This document shows, piece after piece, positions 16,869 through 24,644 of a DNA stretch of 64,000 bases. The stretch lies in contig JARBUG010000006.1 of NCBI GenBank assembly GCA_029239785.1, positions 34,472 through 98,471 on the forward strand, written 5' to 3'. The DNA is from Symbiobacteriaceae bacterium (GTDB lineage: Bacteria > Bacillota > Sulfobacillia > Symbiobacteriales > Symbiobacteriaceae). Within the stretch, counting starts at the first letter, position 1. Every line of letters starts with the position of its first letter. Under the pieces are notes generated by a model. That model was not told where the DNA came from. It did not search any database and worked only from the letters and a program-made list of their open reading frames with translations. A program made the translations under genes and the position numbers.

Positions 16869-18086
16869 ATGAAGAAGGCTCTGACCTGCCTCTTGCTGAC
16901 CGCTTCCCTGTCGCTCCCTGCGCTGCCTGCCACTGCGGCGGGAGAACCCGGTACCGCCCCGGTGCGCAGCGCTGTCACGATTCGTACGGCGATGGCCGAG
17001 CACGGCGTGATGCAGTCGGAGATTTATGCGTTTACGGCTGCCGCCGGTGACCTGATCATTACCCTGAGCCCCTTGGTACAGGCCCAGCCCGTGCTGCTCA
17101 TGCTGGAAGACGCCGCCACCGGCGAGGTGCTGCTGAACCAGGAGTTCAGCCCGGCGTTCCCCCGTGGCACCGTGCGGCTGCCCCGGTCGGGCGCCTATCG
17201 GCTGTTGGTGGCCCCGAACCAGGTCGCCGCGGTCACCCTGAATGCGCTGGACCTGGTGGCGTCGGCCGAGGTGCCGGCGATCGCCATGCCGCCGATCACG
17301 CCGTTCGAGGTACGCAACGAGCGCTTCAGCGTGACACCGCAGCTGCCGAACCCGGACGTGGTCGAGTCGGTGGCGATCGGGCTGAATGGTGAGACGCTGT
17401 CGGAAGGCGCCGTGAAGACGGTGGAGATCGATCCGGCCGCGCTCGGCGACGGGCTCTACACCCTGACGGGGGCCGTTATGGGGACGGCGGGCAATATGGG
17501 GCTGACGGCGTCGAAGTTTGTGGTCGACCGGGTAGACAGCTTCAGCGATGTGGCGCCGACCCACTGGGCCCGCCCGTACGTAGAGGTGATGCATCATGTC
17601 GGGGTGGTCAACGGCCGGGGCGCCGGCACCTTTGCGCCGGACCAGTCCGTGACCCGGGCCGAGTTTGCCAAAATGCTGGCGCTCACTTTGGGCCGGGAAC
17701 CGTCCGGCGCATCGGCGGCGCCCGCGTTTGCGGATGTGCCGGCGGATTTCTGGGGCAAGGCGTATATTGAGGCGCTGGCGGAGTCTGGCCTGATTCGGGG
17801 CGAGGAGGTGGACGGCAAGGTCTACTTCCGGCCGGACCGGACGATTACCCGGGCCGAGGCGGCCACGATTTTGGGCCGGGTGCTGGGCGCCTACGATACG
17901 GGGGACAGCGGTGTGATGCCCTTCGCTGATGCGAAGGAGGTGCCGGCCTGGGCGGCGCCGGCGGTGGCCATGATGGCCGAGATGGGCTGGATCAAGGGCT
18001 TCCCGGACGGCAAGTATTACCCGGGCAGTACGTTGAAGCGGGACCAGGCGGCCCGGGTGCTGGCCAACTTCCTGGGCATGCAATAG
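16869..18086 (+). CDS. Secreted S-layer-homology (SLH) domain protein
   Basis: 405 residues. Residues 1-24 are a Sec signal peptide (KK, hydrophobic core, cleavage after ATA). The middle, residues ~30-215, is a beta-rich region resembling a bacterial prepeptidase/Ig-like pair (first SAVTIRTAMAEHGVMQSEIYAFTA, then a KFVVDRVDSF boundary). From about 225 there are three SLH repeats (FSDVAPTHWARPYVEVM; FADVPADFWGKAYIEAL; FADAKEVPAWAAPAVAM), which bind the protein non-covalently to pyruvylated cell-wall polymer. The last repeat has APAWAAPA in place of the usual HW. The start has a GGGAGG site. It is monocistronic. Confidence 0.9.
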   Translation: MKKALTCLLLTASLSLPALPATAAGEPGTAPVRSAVTIRTAMAEHGVMQSEIYAFTAAAGDLIITLSPLVQAQPVLLMLEDAATGEVLLNQEFSPAFPRGTVRLPRSGAYRLLVAPNQVAAVTLNALDLVASAEVPAIAMPPITPFEVRNERFSVTPQLPNPDVVESVAIGLNGETLSEGAVKTVEIDPAALGDGLYTLTGAVMGTAGNMGLTASKFVVDRVDSFSDVAPTHWARPYVEVMHHVGVVNGRGAGTFAPDQSVTRAEFAKMLALTLGREPSGASAAPAFADVPADFWGKAYIEALAESGLIRGEEVDGKVYFRPDRTITRAEAATILGRVLGAYDTGDSGVMPFADAKEVPAWAAPAVAMMAEMGWIKGFPDGKYYPGSTLKRDQAARVLANFLGMQ

Positions 18087-18094
18087 AAAAGGTG

Positions 18095-18124
18095 GGGGCC
18101 GGGGAGATTCACTTCCCCGGCCCC
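18095..18124. terminator. Hairpin terminator
   Basis: GGGGCCGGGGA / TCCCCGGCCCC with an 8-nt loop and a following TTGCTCTTT; it overlaps the 3' end of the convergent MmcQ/YjbR gene. Confidence 0.75.
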
Positions 18125-18465
18125 TTGCTCTTTGCCGTTTTCTTGGCGGTCATGGATTGGTAGCTCTCGGCGATCATGTCCTTGGCCATGTCCAGGCTCG
18201 CCTGGTCGGTGATTTGGGCGGTGAGCCAGCCGAAGCGGCCCACATAGGCCGCGACGCTGACCCCGGGCAGTTGCAGGAACATCTGCCGGTTGTCGGGCAG
18301 TGGCTTCGCGGAAATGGTGATGGTGGGCCGGTCGCCTGACGTGAAGACGAAGGTCTTGCCCTTGATCCGGAAGTCGGTGTGGTCGGCCCAGGGGTGGGCT
18401 ACTTCCACCTTGTCGAAGGAGAGGCAAAACGCCTCAAGCTCGGCCCAGAAGGGTGATTCGGCCAT
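18109..18465 (-). CDS. MmcQ/YjbR-family DNA-binding-like protein
   Basis: 118 residues of the small MmcQ/YjbR (double-wing) family: an N-terminal helix ELEAFCLSFDKVEVAHPW, the strand pair DFRIKGKTFVF, the segment ISAKPLPDNRQMFLQLPGV and the Trp/Ile-rich GRFGWLTAQI before a C-terminal helix. The members' function is not settled. Start choice: ATG 18465 has GCGGGG 6 nt upstream; ATG 18471 is also possible, while the longer frame is unlikely. The Lys-rich end (TAKKTAKSKGPGK) is probably flexible. Confidence 0.78.
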   Translation of the reverse strand: MAESPFWAELEAFCLSFDKVEVAHPWADHTDFRIKGKTFVFTSGDRPTITISAKPLPDNRQMFLQLPGVSVAAYVGRFGWLTAQITDQASLDMAKDMIAESYQSMTAKKTAKSKGPGK

Positions 18466-18538
18466 GTCCATCCCCGCTCTCTGCGTGTCGTTTGAGTACA
18501 AATTCTGCTCGAAAGTGAATTTGCCTGCGGGGGGACCA

Positions 18539-19243
18539 TCAAAGGCTGTGGAATTCGGGACCGTATTCGACCAGTTGGGCGCCCGCCTCGGCAAAGAAGG
18601 TCTCCCAGAAGCGGCGGATGGTCAGCACCTGAGCGGGCTCAATGTGGCCGCCGGCCGCGCTGAGTCCGGCCACGTGGACACGGGTGCCCGCGGGATAGGT
18701 GGGCCTGCGGGTGCCGAGGCTTTCCATCAGCGTCGGAATCTCGTTGTCGGCGAGGGTTTCGAACCGGGCCAGGTCGGAGTCCTCCACCATATCGCTGATG
18801 ATGCAGATGGTGCCGGGCTGTCCGCCCAGGAGGTCACGCGCCTGAAGCAGTCCGTCGATGATGGCGGTGCCGAGGGCGGCTTCGGTGCGGGGGGCGGTGA
18901 GCAGTGCGTCGACCTTGGTCAGGGCTTCGTCGCGGGCCTTTTTCATGGCCCGGCCGTGGGTGAACTCGTTGGTGGTGAAGCGGCGGAAGGCCGGGAAGTG
19001 AACGTCGACTGCGGCGGTGGCCGTGAGGGACGTACTGGAGATTGGCAGCACCATGAGGTGCTCGCCGCCCTTCAGCGAGTCGATGACGGTTTGGACGTAC
19101 TGGCGGTAGGTGGACGCGACGGCCTCGGTGCTGCCGGAGAGGTCGACCAGGACGATGACGGGGCGCCCGGCCGGCTGGGCCGCCGGGCTGGCGGTGCAGC
19201 CGGTGAGGAGGACGATGGTGATGAGGAGGAGGAGTTTACGCAT
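18539..19243 (-). CDS. Lipoprotein with von Willebrand factor A-like domain
   Basis: 234 residues. The N terminus (LLLLITIVLLTGC) is a lipoprotein signal with lipobox LTGC, Cys-15. A vWA fold follows: the strand IVLVDLSGSTEAV carries the MIDAS motif DxSGS, Thr/Asp positions are in TICIISDMVEDSD, and the alternating strands and helices fit. It would bind a divalent metal and a partner on the outer face of the membrane. It overlaps the upstream coiled-coil gene by 8 bp, and that gene overlaps the one before it by 4 bp, so the three form one transcript. The substrate or partner is unknown, probably the neighbours. Confidence 0.82.
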   Translation of the reverse strand: MRKLLLLITIVLLTGCTASPAAQPAGRPVIVLVDLSGSTEAVASTYRQYVQTVIDSLKGGEHLMVLPISSTSLTATAAVDVHFPAFRRFTTNEFTHGRAMKKARDEALTKVDALLTAPRTEAALGTAIIDGLLQARDLLGGQPGTICIISDMVEDSDLARFETLADNEIPTLMESLGTRRPTYPAGTRVHVAGLSAAGGHIEPAQVLTIRRFWETFFAEAGAQLVEYGPEFHSL

Positions 19244-19853
19244 GCGGCGCCTCCGGGTCGTTCCAGGCGAGGCGCTGGAGTGACTCGGGCACCTCGGGGC
19301 GGGGGCGGTTGGCGTCGAGCAGGCCCAGCGGTGTCCGCCCGTCTTCCCGGGCGCCGACGTTGGCCGTGATGTAGCGCTGCATGTGGGTGTCCGTTTCGTG
19401 GCAGATGGCGCTGAGGCGGGCCTGGTAGATGCCCCACCGGGCCTGGCGCCTCGCCGCGGCCTGGGCGAGGGCGTCGTGGGCCCGGTTGACCCGGGCCCGG
19501 GCCTTTGCCACGGCCCGCTTGGCTTTGGCGAGGCCGGTTGTGTGCCTGGCCGTGGGTGAGGCGTCTCGCCGGGCCGTCGCAGCCGCAGCCTCCTGCTCGG
19601 CCCGGGCCAGCGCCCCGCAGGCCTGCTCGTAGCGCACCTTGCGCCGGACCCAGGCCGGGAAGAGCGCCTTGTCCTTCCATTTCCAGCTGAGTGCGAGCCG
19701 GCGGAGCCGGTTCTGGCCGGCATCGCGCAGGTAGAGCAGGTAGGGCGGGGGCGTGGGGTCATCGGGCAGGGGAATGGCGTTGCGCCCGTCCCGGCGCCCG
19801 TTGCGCTCGGCGCTCCAGCCGAGCAGCCAATGGATGATCATCAAGCTTGTCAC
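19236..19853 (-). CDS. Coiled-coil protein of the vWA cluster, unknown family
   Basis: 205 residues, basic and Ala/Arg-rich. Residues ~75-150 are a long helix, likely coiled coil (ARAEQEAAAATARRDA, then AKAKRAVAKARARVNRAHDALAQAAARRQAR). The C-terminal end carries a motif, YITANVGAREDGRTPLGLLD, that recurs in the gene just upstream. No signal peptide is present, though the N terminus (MIIHWLLGW) is hydrophobic. I do not recognise the family. It is coupled at both ends by overlaps (4 bp and 8 bp) to its neighbours, so it should be made in step with the membrane coiled-coil protein and the vWA lipoprotein. Confidence 0.7.
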   Translation of the reverse strand: MTSLMIIHWLLGWSAERNGRRDGRNAIPLPDDPTPPPYLLYLRDAGQNRLRRLALSWKWKDKALFPAWVRRKVRYEQACGALARAEQEAAAATARRDASPTARHTTGLAKAKRAVAKARARVNRAHDALAQAAARRQARWGIYQARLSAICHETDTHMQRYITANVGAREDGRTPLGLLDANRPRPEVPESLQRLAWNDPEAPHA

Positions 19854-20869
19854 TCCTTCTCGTCGGGAGGCTGGTGCCAGGGCATTCGCTCATCACGCAG
19901 CCCTTCGGGCAGGCGGTTATCGTCGCGGGCGCGCACGTTGGCGGCAATGTAGGCGTGTACCAGCGTCTTGGTGCGCTGGAGGTGGGCCTCGGCCCGGTGC
20001 TGGGCCAGTTCCTGCACCTCTTTGATGCGCTGGACCGCCGCCAGTTCGAGCCGGCTGATGCGGAGCAGGCGCCAGCGGGCCTTGCCGCTCTGCCGGCGGG
20101 CCCGGGCCAGGGCACGGGTCGCCACGCCGATTTGATGCGCCAGCGGCTCCACCCGGTGGTGCCAGGCGAGCAGGGCAGCGGCGACCAGGGTCGCACAGCT
20201 GACGGCGAAGAGCGCCCAGGTTGCGGCGACCGGATTGACCGTAAGCGTGTCGGAGGTCAGGGCGGCCATGGCCGACTCCCGCAGGTAGGCGAGGCTCGCC
20301 ACGAAGGCGACGCTGCCCAGGAGCAGGAGCCAGAGAATCGGCTTGACGCTGATGCGCAGGTTGCGGGAGAGGGTGCCGGCGGCGTGGCCGAGGAAGCCCG
20401 TGAGTGCGGCGCAAAGGGCGGCCAGCAGGAACGTGTATGCGGGCGCGAGCCCAAAGGTCGTGAAACTCAGGTAGACGAGGGGGAACTCGAGCGAGCAGAG
20501 GCCGGTGACCGCGAGGAGGTAGCCCCAGGTGGGCAGTCCTTCGCCCATGGGGTTTCCCTGGGCCCGGCGGAGTTCTTCGGCCTGCATGAGGAGGGTCTCA
20601 CGGCGCTCGACAACCCGGGCCTCGGCGGCCTCGGCCTTGTGCAGGAGGTCGCTGGCCTGGGCGCCCGCCAGGCGCAGCGCCTCGCGCCGTGCGGCCAGAC
20701 GGCTCTCGGCGCGGGTGCGGGCCATGGCGATGCGCTGGGCCCGGGCCCGGGCGCCGGCCCAGCAGCTCAGGACCCAGGGCGAGGGGTCGGGTCCCCGGGG
20801 AATCAGCAGGCTGCCGTCCCGGGCGCCGGCCCGGGCAGCCTGTAGTTGGAGAAGCCAAAAAGGCATCAC
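19850..20869 (-). CDS. Membrane protein with two coiled coils, vWA cluster
   Basis: 339 residues. Residues ~30-105 are helical and charged (ARAQRIAMARTRAESRLAARREALRLAG, ARVVERRETLLMQAEELRRAQ), a probable cytoplasmic coiled coil. Four transmembrane segments follow (~112-135, 140-163, 175-193, 214-238), then a second coiled coil and the C-terminal motif YIAANVRARDDNRLPEGLRD shared with the next gene. Start GTG 20869 (GAGGTG 12 nt upstream) or ATG 20866. It has no recognised family. The layout suggests a scaffold whose tails lie in the cytoplasm; this is inference. Confidence 0.7.
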   Translation of the reverse strand: MMPFWLLQLQAARAGARDGSLLIPRGPDPSPWVLSCWAGARARAQRIAMARTRAESRLAARREALRLAGAQASDLLHKAEAAEARVVERRETLLMQAEELRRAQGNPMGEGLPTWGYLLAVTGLCSLEFPLVYLSFTTFGLAPAYTFLLAALCAALTGFLGHAAGTLSRNLRISVKPILWLLLLGSVAFVASLAYLRESAMAALTSDTLTVNPVAATWALFAVSCATLVAAALLAWHHRVEPLAHQIGVATRALARARRQSGKARWRLLRISRLELAAVQRIKEVQELAQHRAEAHLQRTKTLVHAYIAANVRARDDNRLPEGLRDERMPWHQPPDEKE

Positions 20870-20922
20870 GGTTGGGTATTCACCTCTACCGTAATGCTTG
20901 CCGTTATGTCGGCAAGTTAAAC

Positions 20923-22122
20923 CTACTCTACGTCCCTGAGCCCGGGACCGGTCAGCCCCCAGACCGCCAGCGCCACCACGATGGACCCGGCCACAGCCGC
21001 CCCGAGGAAGGGCGAGACCTGGTCAGCCAGCAGACCTGCCAGAGCGGCGCCCACGGGCTGGAGCGCCTGGTTAACCGACCCTAGCATCCCGAAGAAGCGC
21101 CCCTGCTGCTCCTGCGGAACCAGCACCCGGTAGAGCGCGGCGAACATGACGTTGGACAGGCCGAAGGTCAGGCCGCCCAGGAAGAGGAGCACCGTGAAGG
21201 GCCAGAACCCGCTGCCCCAGGCCATGGCCAGGTTCGTTACGCCCATGCCCAGCAGGGCCAGCAGCATGAAGCGCCCGCGAAACCGAATGCGGTTGGCAAC
21301 GGCTGTGACCAGGGTCAACCCCAGCATGATGCCGGCCGGGCTGGCCGTGCCCCACAGGCCATACTGCTGGGCAGACAGGTGCCACTCCTGTCTGGCGATG
21401 ACCGGCAGGAGCACCCCGAACATGGCACCGGCGGCGTTGACCCCGCAGGTCAGCACGACTGTGCGGCGCAGGACCGGATGATCGGCGATGGTGGAGATCC
21501 CAGTCCGGAAGTCGGCCCAAAACGGGCGCCGCTCCCGGGGCGGGCGGGGCGCCCACCGGAGCCGCGCCAGGGCGATCGCGACCGCTGAGATGCCGAAGGT
21601 GGCGGCGTCCAGACCGAGGGCGGGCCCGGCTCCGACCCCGGCAACCACGACGCCCGCCAGCGATGGGCCGGCCATGGCCACGATCTGCCGCATCATCTGG
21701 AAGAGGGAGAGGGAGCGGGTCAGGTCTTCCGGGTGGACCAGGCCTGATTGCGATGCCGCGTAGGCCGGCGTGAAGAAGACGCTCGCCCCCGACAGCAGTG
21801 CCCCGACCGCCAGCACGTGGCCGAAACTGGCCCGGCCCGTGAGCATGAAGATGGCGGCGGCGCCCACGGCCAGGGCCCGCACCAGGTCGGCGGCAATCAT
21901 GATGTGCCGACGGTCGGTGCGGTCGGCGATGGTGCCGGCCAGGGGAGCCAGGAGCAGGCTGGTGACGCTGCCCAGCCCGTTCAGCAGTGCGACGGCCCCG
22001 GCGGAGCCGGTGGCGTCCAGGACCCAGAGGGGCAGGGTGAGGGCGTAGAGTGCGTCGCCGAGCAGCGAGACAGCCATACCTGTGAAGACCAGCAAGAACG
22101 AACGGTTGCGCATGAGCCCCAT
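20923..22122 (-). CDS. Major facilitator superfamily exporter
   Basis: 399 residues, 12 predicted membrane helices. Between helices 2 and 3 is the MFS motif AGTIADRTDRRHIMIAADLVRA (G-x-x-x-D-R-x-x-R-R type). The subtype with early GMAVSLLGDALYALTLPLWV is that of macrolide and multidrug efflux proteins (MFS_3/enterobactin-exporter-like). The start has GGGGGTG 9 nt upstream. The gene runs away from the sRNA/minisatellite locus. The substrate cannot be told. Confidence 0.88.
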   Translation of the reverse strand: MGLMRNRSFLLVFTGMAVSLLGDALYALTLPLWVLDATGSAGAVALLNGLGSVTSLLLAPLAGTIADRTDRRHIMIAADLVRALAVGAAAIFMLTGRASFGHVLAVGALLSGASVFFTPAYAASQSGLVHPEDLTRSLSLFQMMRQIVAMAGPSLAGVVVAGVGAGPALGLDAATFGISAVAIALARLRWAPRPPRERRPFWADFRTGISTIADHPVLRRTVVLTCGVNAAGAMFGVLLPVIARQEWHLSAQQYGLWGTASPAGIMLGLTLVTAVANRIRFRGRFMLLALLGMGVTNLAMAWGSGFWPFTVLLFLGGLTFGLSNVMFAALYRVLVPQEQQGRFFGMLGSVNQALQPVGAALAGLLADQVSPFLGAAVAGSIVVALAVWGLTGPGLRDVE

Positions 22123-22175
22123 GCATGAAGCACCCCCTACGTCCCGATAGCGTAACGGTTCCTGAACCGAAAGAG

Positions 22176-22204
22176 TAGACTGTTAATTATGGCTGTGCTA
22201 GACT
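22176..22204 (+). promoter_or_regulatory. Candidate promoter (-35/-10) for a small RNA
   Basis: Two identical hexamers TAGACT separated by exactly 17 bp, each matching the sigma-A boxes at 4 of 6 positions; the second is preceded by TGC (extended -10). Confidence 0.45.
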
Positions 22205-22210
22205 AATATC

Positions 22211-22296
22211 ATGGAGCAGGGCCCCTGAGGGGCTCAGCTTCGCTAATGGAGCGGAAAACAGGGCAGGGGGATCGTCATCCCCCTGCCCATTTTTTG
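22211..22296 (+). ncRNA. Candidate small RNA, about 85 nt
   Basis: A short stretch between a promoter-like pair and a textbook terminator (GGGCAGGGGGA / TCCCCCTGCCC then ATTTTTTG). No gene lies between them on this strand, and the MFS gene next door runs the other way. Inside is a second hairpin (GCCCC-TGA-GGGGC at about 22220-22232). The only reading frame is a 5-codon one. It does not look like 6S, SRP or tmRNA. It is inferred from structure only. Confidence 0.4.
22261..22296 (+). terminator. Rho-independent terminator
   Basis: Perfect 11-bp stem, 6-nt loop, then six T; nothing upstream on this strand except the sRNA candidate. Confidence 0.85.
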
Positions 22297-22359
22297 TGTG
22301 GCAACTGCTTCTTCTAGCGTTTTCCAGACCACTCCGGAGGTCGTCTAGTAGTTTCCAGC

Positions 22360-22690
22360 GACCCGTTAGTTCTTGCCGGAGACCCGTTAGCTCTTCCCGG
22401 AGACCCGTTGGCTCTTCCCGGAGACCTGTTGGCTCTTCCCGGAGACCCGTTGGCTTTTCCCGGAGACCCGTTGGCTCTTCCCGGCGACCCGTCGGCTCTT
22501 GCCGGAGACCCGTTGGCTCTTCCCGGCGACCCGTTAGCTCTTGCCGGAGACCCGTTGGCTCTTGCCGGAGACCCGTTAGCTCTTCTCGGCGACCCGTTGG
22601 CTCTTGCCGGAGACCCGTTGGCTCTTGCCGGAGACCCGTTAGCTCTTGCCGGAGACCCGTTGGCTCTTGCCGGAGACCCGTTAGCTCTCC
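22360..22690. repeat. 21-bp tandem repeat array (about 16 units)
   Basis: Fifteen full units and one partial unit of GACCCGTTRGCTCTTSCCGG+M, with a degenerate unit before. Units differ at a few fixed places (TTGG/TTAG, TTGC/TTCC, GGA/GGC). No spacers separate them, so this is a minisatellite and not a CRISPR array. Because 21 is divisible by three, both strands read as seven-residue repeats (for example TGLRQEP on the minus strand). The changes are not biased toward silent positions in any frame I compared, which argues against coding. Confidence 0.9.
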
Positions 22691-22719
22691 CTCATCCAAT
22701 CGAAGGAGCCCAGATCGGG

Positions 22720-22748
22720 GGGGCGGCACTACGCCGCCCCTCGTCTTT
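22720..22748 (+). terminator. Rho-independent terminator
   Basis: GGGGCGGC-ACTAC-GCCGCCCC then TCGTCTTTTT. It ends any transcript crossing the repeat array and insulates (or attenuates) the formate dehydrogenase operon 100 bp downstream. Confidence 0.78.
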
Positions 22749-22848
22749 TTACCTACCCAACCCCGGAAATAAGCACTTCGGACCATGGCCCGGTCAGAAT
22801 CGCCCGTTTACCATAAAAGGGCATCATTTCAGCGAGGAGGGCTAACGC

Positions 22849-24636
22849 ATGGCGGAACGGCGGGGCCGCATCCTGATCGGCGCCGGCACCTGCGGCCTGG
22901 CTGCGGGCGCGGGCGCCGTATGGGCTGCGGCTGAGCGGGCGCTGACCGACCTGGGCCTGCCTGACACCCCCGTCATCGGCGTGGGCTGCATTGGCTACTG
23001 CCAAGAAGAGCCCCTGCTTGACGTGGAACTGGACGGCCAGCGCTTCACCTACCGGCGGGTCAAGCCCGACCAGGTCAAACGCATCATCGAAAAGCACCTG
23101 GCCGGCGGGCAACCGGTAACCGAACTGCTCCTGGGCGAATGCGTCGATGCACCCAACCCCTACCCGACCCTGCCCTTCTACGCACCGCAGAACCGGGTCG
23201 CCACCCGGAACTGCGGCTTCATCGACCCGACAAGCCTTTCGGACTACGAGGCCCGGGGGGGCTACATGGCCCTCCGAAACGCACTCGCAAAACCACCGCA
23301 CGACATCGTAGAAGCGGTCAAGGCCTCCGGCCTCCGAGGCCGGGGCGGCGCTGGCTTCCCCACCGGCCGCAAATGGGAGCTGGCCGCCAAGTCGCCTGGC
23401 CCGCACAAGTTCCTCATCTGCAACGCCGACGAGGGCGACCCCGGCGCGTTCATGGACCGATCCATCCTCGAAGGCGACCCGCACGCGGTCATCGAGGGCA
23501 TGGTGATCGGCGCGTACGCCATCGGTGCGGACGAAGGCTACATATACTGCCGCGCCGAGTACCCGCTGGCCCTTGAACGCCTGCGGGACGCGATCGAGCA
23601 AGCGCGCCAAAAAGGCTACCTCGGCAACAACATCCTTGGCACCGCCCACAGCTTCCACCTGCACCTGAAGGAAGGCGCCGGCGCCTTCGTCTGCGGCGAG
23701 GAGACGGCGCTGATGGCCTCCATCGAAGGGCGCCGCGGCATGCCCCGGCCCCGTCCGCCCTACCCGGCCCAGGCCGGCCTCTTCGCCTTGCCGTCTAACA
23801 TCAACAACGTCGAGACCCTGGCCGCCATCGCCCCCATCATTCGGAACGGGGCCGACTGGTACGCCGCCATGGGCACGGCGGGCTCCAAGGGCACCAAGGT
23901 CTTCGCCCTGACCGGCCAGGTCAACCGGACCGGTCTGGCCGAGGTCCCCATGGGCATCTCCATTCGTGAGATCGTCTACGACATCGGCGGCGGCATTCCG
24001 AACGACCGGGAGCTCAAGGCGGTCCAGATCGGCGGCCCCTCGGGCGGCTGCCTGCCTGCGAGCCTCCTCGACCTCCCCGTCGACTACGAGTCGCTCCAGC
24101 GGGAGGGCGCCATTATGGGCTCCGGCGGCATGGTCGTCGTCGATGAAACGACCTGCATGGTCGACTTCGCCCGCTTCTTCATGGCCTTCTGCGCCCGGGA
24201 ATCCTGCGGCAAGTGCACCCCCTGCCGGGAAGGCACCACCCGCATGCTCGAGATTCTCACCCGCATCTGCGACGGCAACGGCACCATGGCCGACCTGGAC
24301 CGCCTGGAGCGGCTGGCCGGGAACGTCAAGATCACGTCGCTCTGCGGCCTGGGCCAGTCGGCGCCCAACCCGGTCCTCTCCAGCCTGAAGCACTTCCGGC
24401 ACGAGTTCGAAGCGCACATCCGCGATCGCCGCTGCCCCGCCGGCGTCTGCAAAAACCTGATCAGCTATCGGATCGAGGCCGACAAATGCACGGGCTGCGT
24501 CCTCTGCGCCCGGAACTGCCCGGTGGAGGCCATTACCGGCGAAAAGCGGAAGGCCCACGTCATCGATCCGGAAATCTGCATCAAATGCGGCGCCTGTTTC
24601 GACGTCTGCAAATTTGACGCCGTCATTCGGGGGTGA
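22849..24636 (+). CDS. fdhB: NAD-dependent formate dehydrogenase, NuoF-like flavin subunit
   Basis: 595 residues. It passes electrons from the catalytic subunit through FMN to NAD+. An N-terminal thioredoxin-like part has Cys-15, Cys-47 and Cys-51. The NuoF core has the NAD/FMN segments GLRGRGGAGFPTGRKWELA (about 161-179) and NADEGDPGAFMDRS, then a SLBB domain, then a [4Fe-4S] site ESCGKCTPCREGT plus SLCGLG. Its C terminus adds two ferredoxin [4Fe-4S] motifs (CTGCVLCARNCPVEA; CIKCGACFDVCKFDA). This is the HydB/FdhB layout rather than plain complex I. The start has a CGAGGAGGG site. The stop is 8 bp before the alpha-subunit start. It could instead serve a bifurcating complex. Confidence 0.9.
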   Translation: MAERRGRILIGAGTCGLAAGAGAVWAAAERALTDLGLPDTPVIGVGCIGYCQEEPLLDVELDGQRFTYRRVKPDQVKRIIEKHLAGGQPVTELLLGECVDAPNPYPTLPFYAPQNRVATRNCGFIDPTSLSDYEARGGYMALRNALAKPPHDIVEAVKASGLRGRGGAGFPTGRKWELAAKSPGPHKFLICNADEGDPGAFMDRSILEGDPHAVIEGMVIGAYAIGADEGYIYCRAEYPLALERLRDAIEQARQKGYLGNNILGTAHSFHLHLKEGAGAFVCGEETALMASIEGRRGMPRPRPPYPAQAGLFALPSNINNVETLAAIAPIIRNGADWYAAMGTAGSKGTKVFALTGQVNRTGLAEVPMGISIREIVYDIGGGIPNDRELKAVQIGGPSGGCLPASLLDLPVDYESLQREGAIMGSGGMVVVDETTCMVDFARFFMAFCARESCGKCTPCREGTTRMLEILTRICDGNGTMADLDRLERLAGNVKITSLCGLGQSAPNPVLSSLKHFRHEFEAHIRDRRCPAGVCKNLISYRIEADKCTGCVLCARNCPVEAITGEKRKAHVIDPEICIKCGACFDVCKFDAVIRG

Positions 24637-24644
24637 GACTGCAC

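Larger units (their letters stand above)
22123..22848. other. Intergenic region with sRNA candidate and minisatellite
   Basis: About 725 bp without a supported protein gene. From left to right it holds a promoter-like pair of TAGACT hexamers, a short transcript ending in a strong terminator, a 21-bp tandem repeat array, a second terminator and the leader of the formate dehydrogenase operon. Reading frames through the array are open on both strands only because the unit is a multiple of three without stops. Confidence 0.8.

Noticed and set aside
15804..18083. Minus-strand frame of 759 codons across the formate channel and SLH genes.
   Set aside because: It is antisense to two clearly conserved proteins, is rich in Arg/His/Gly/Gln and shows no domain.
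22360..22690. Possible CRISPR array.
   Set aside because: The units join directly with no spacers; no cas gene is in the window.
22187..22786. Minus-strand frame of 199 residues with seven-residue repeats (TGLRQEP) that looks like a coiled coil.
   Set aside because: It is open on both strands because a 21-bp unit without stops cannot close, there is no ribosome site, it crosses both terminators, and Pro in every other unit argues against a coiled coil.
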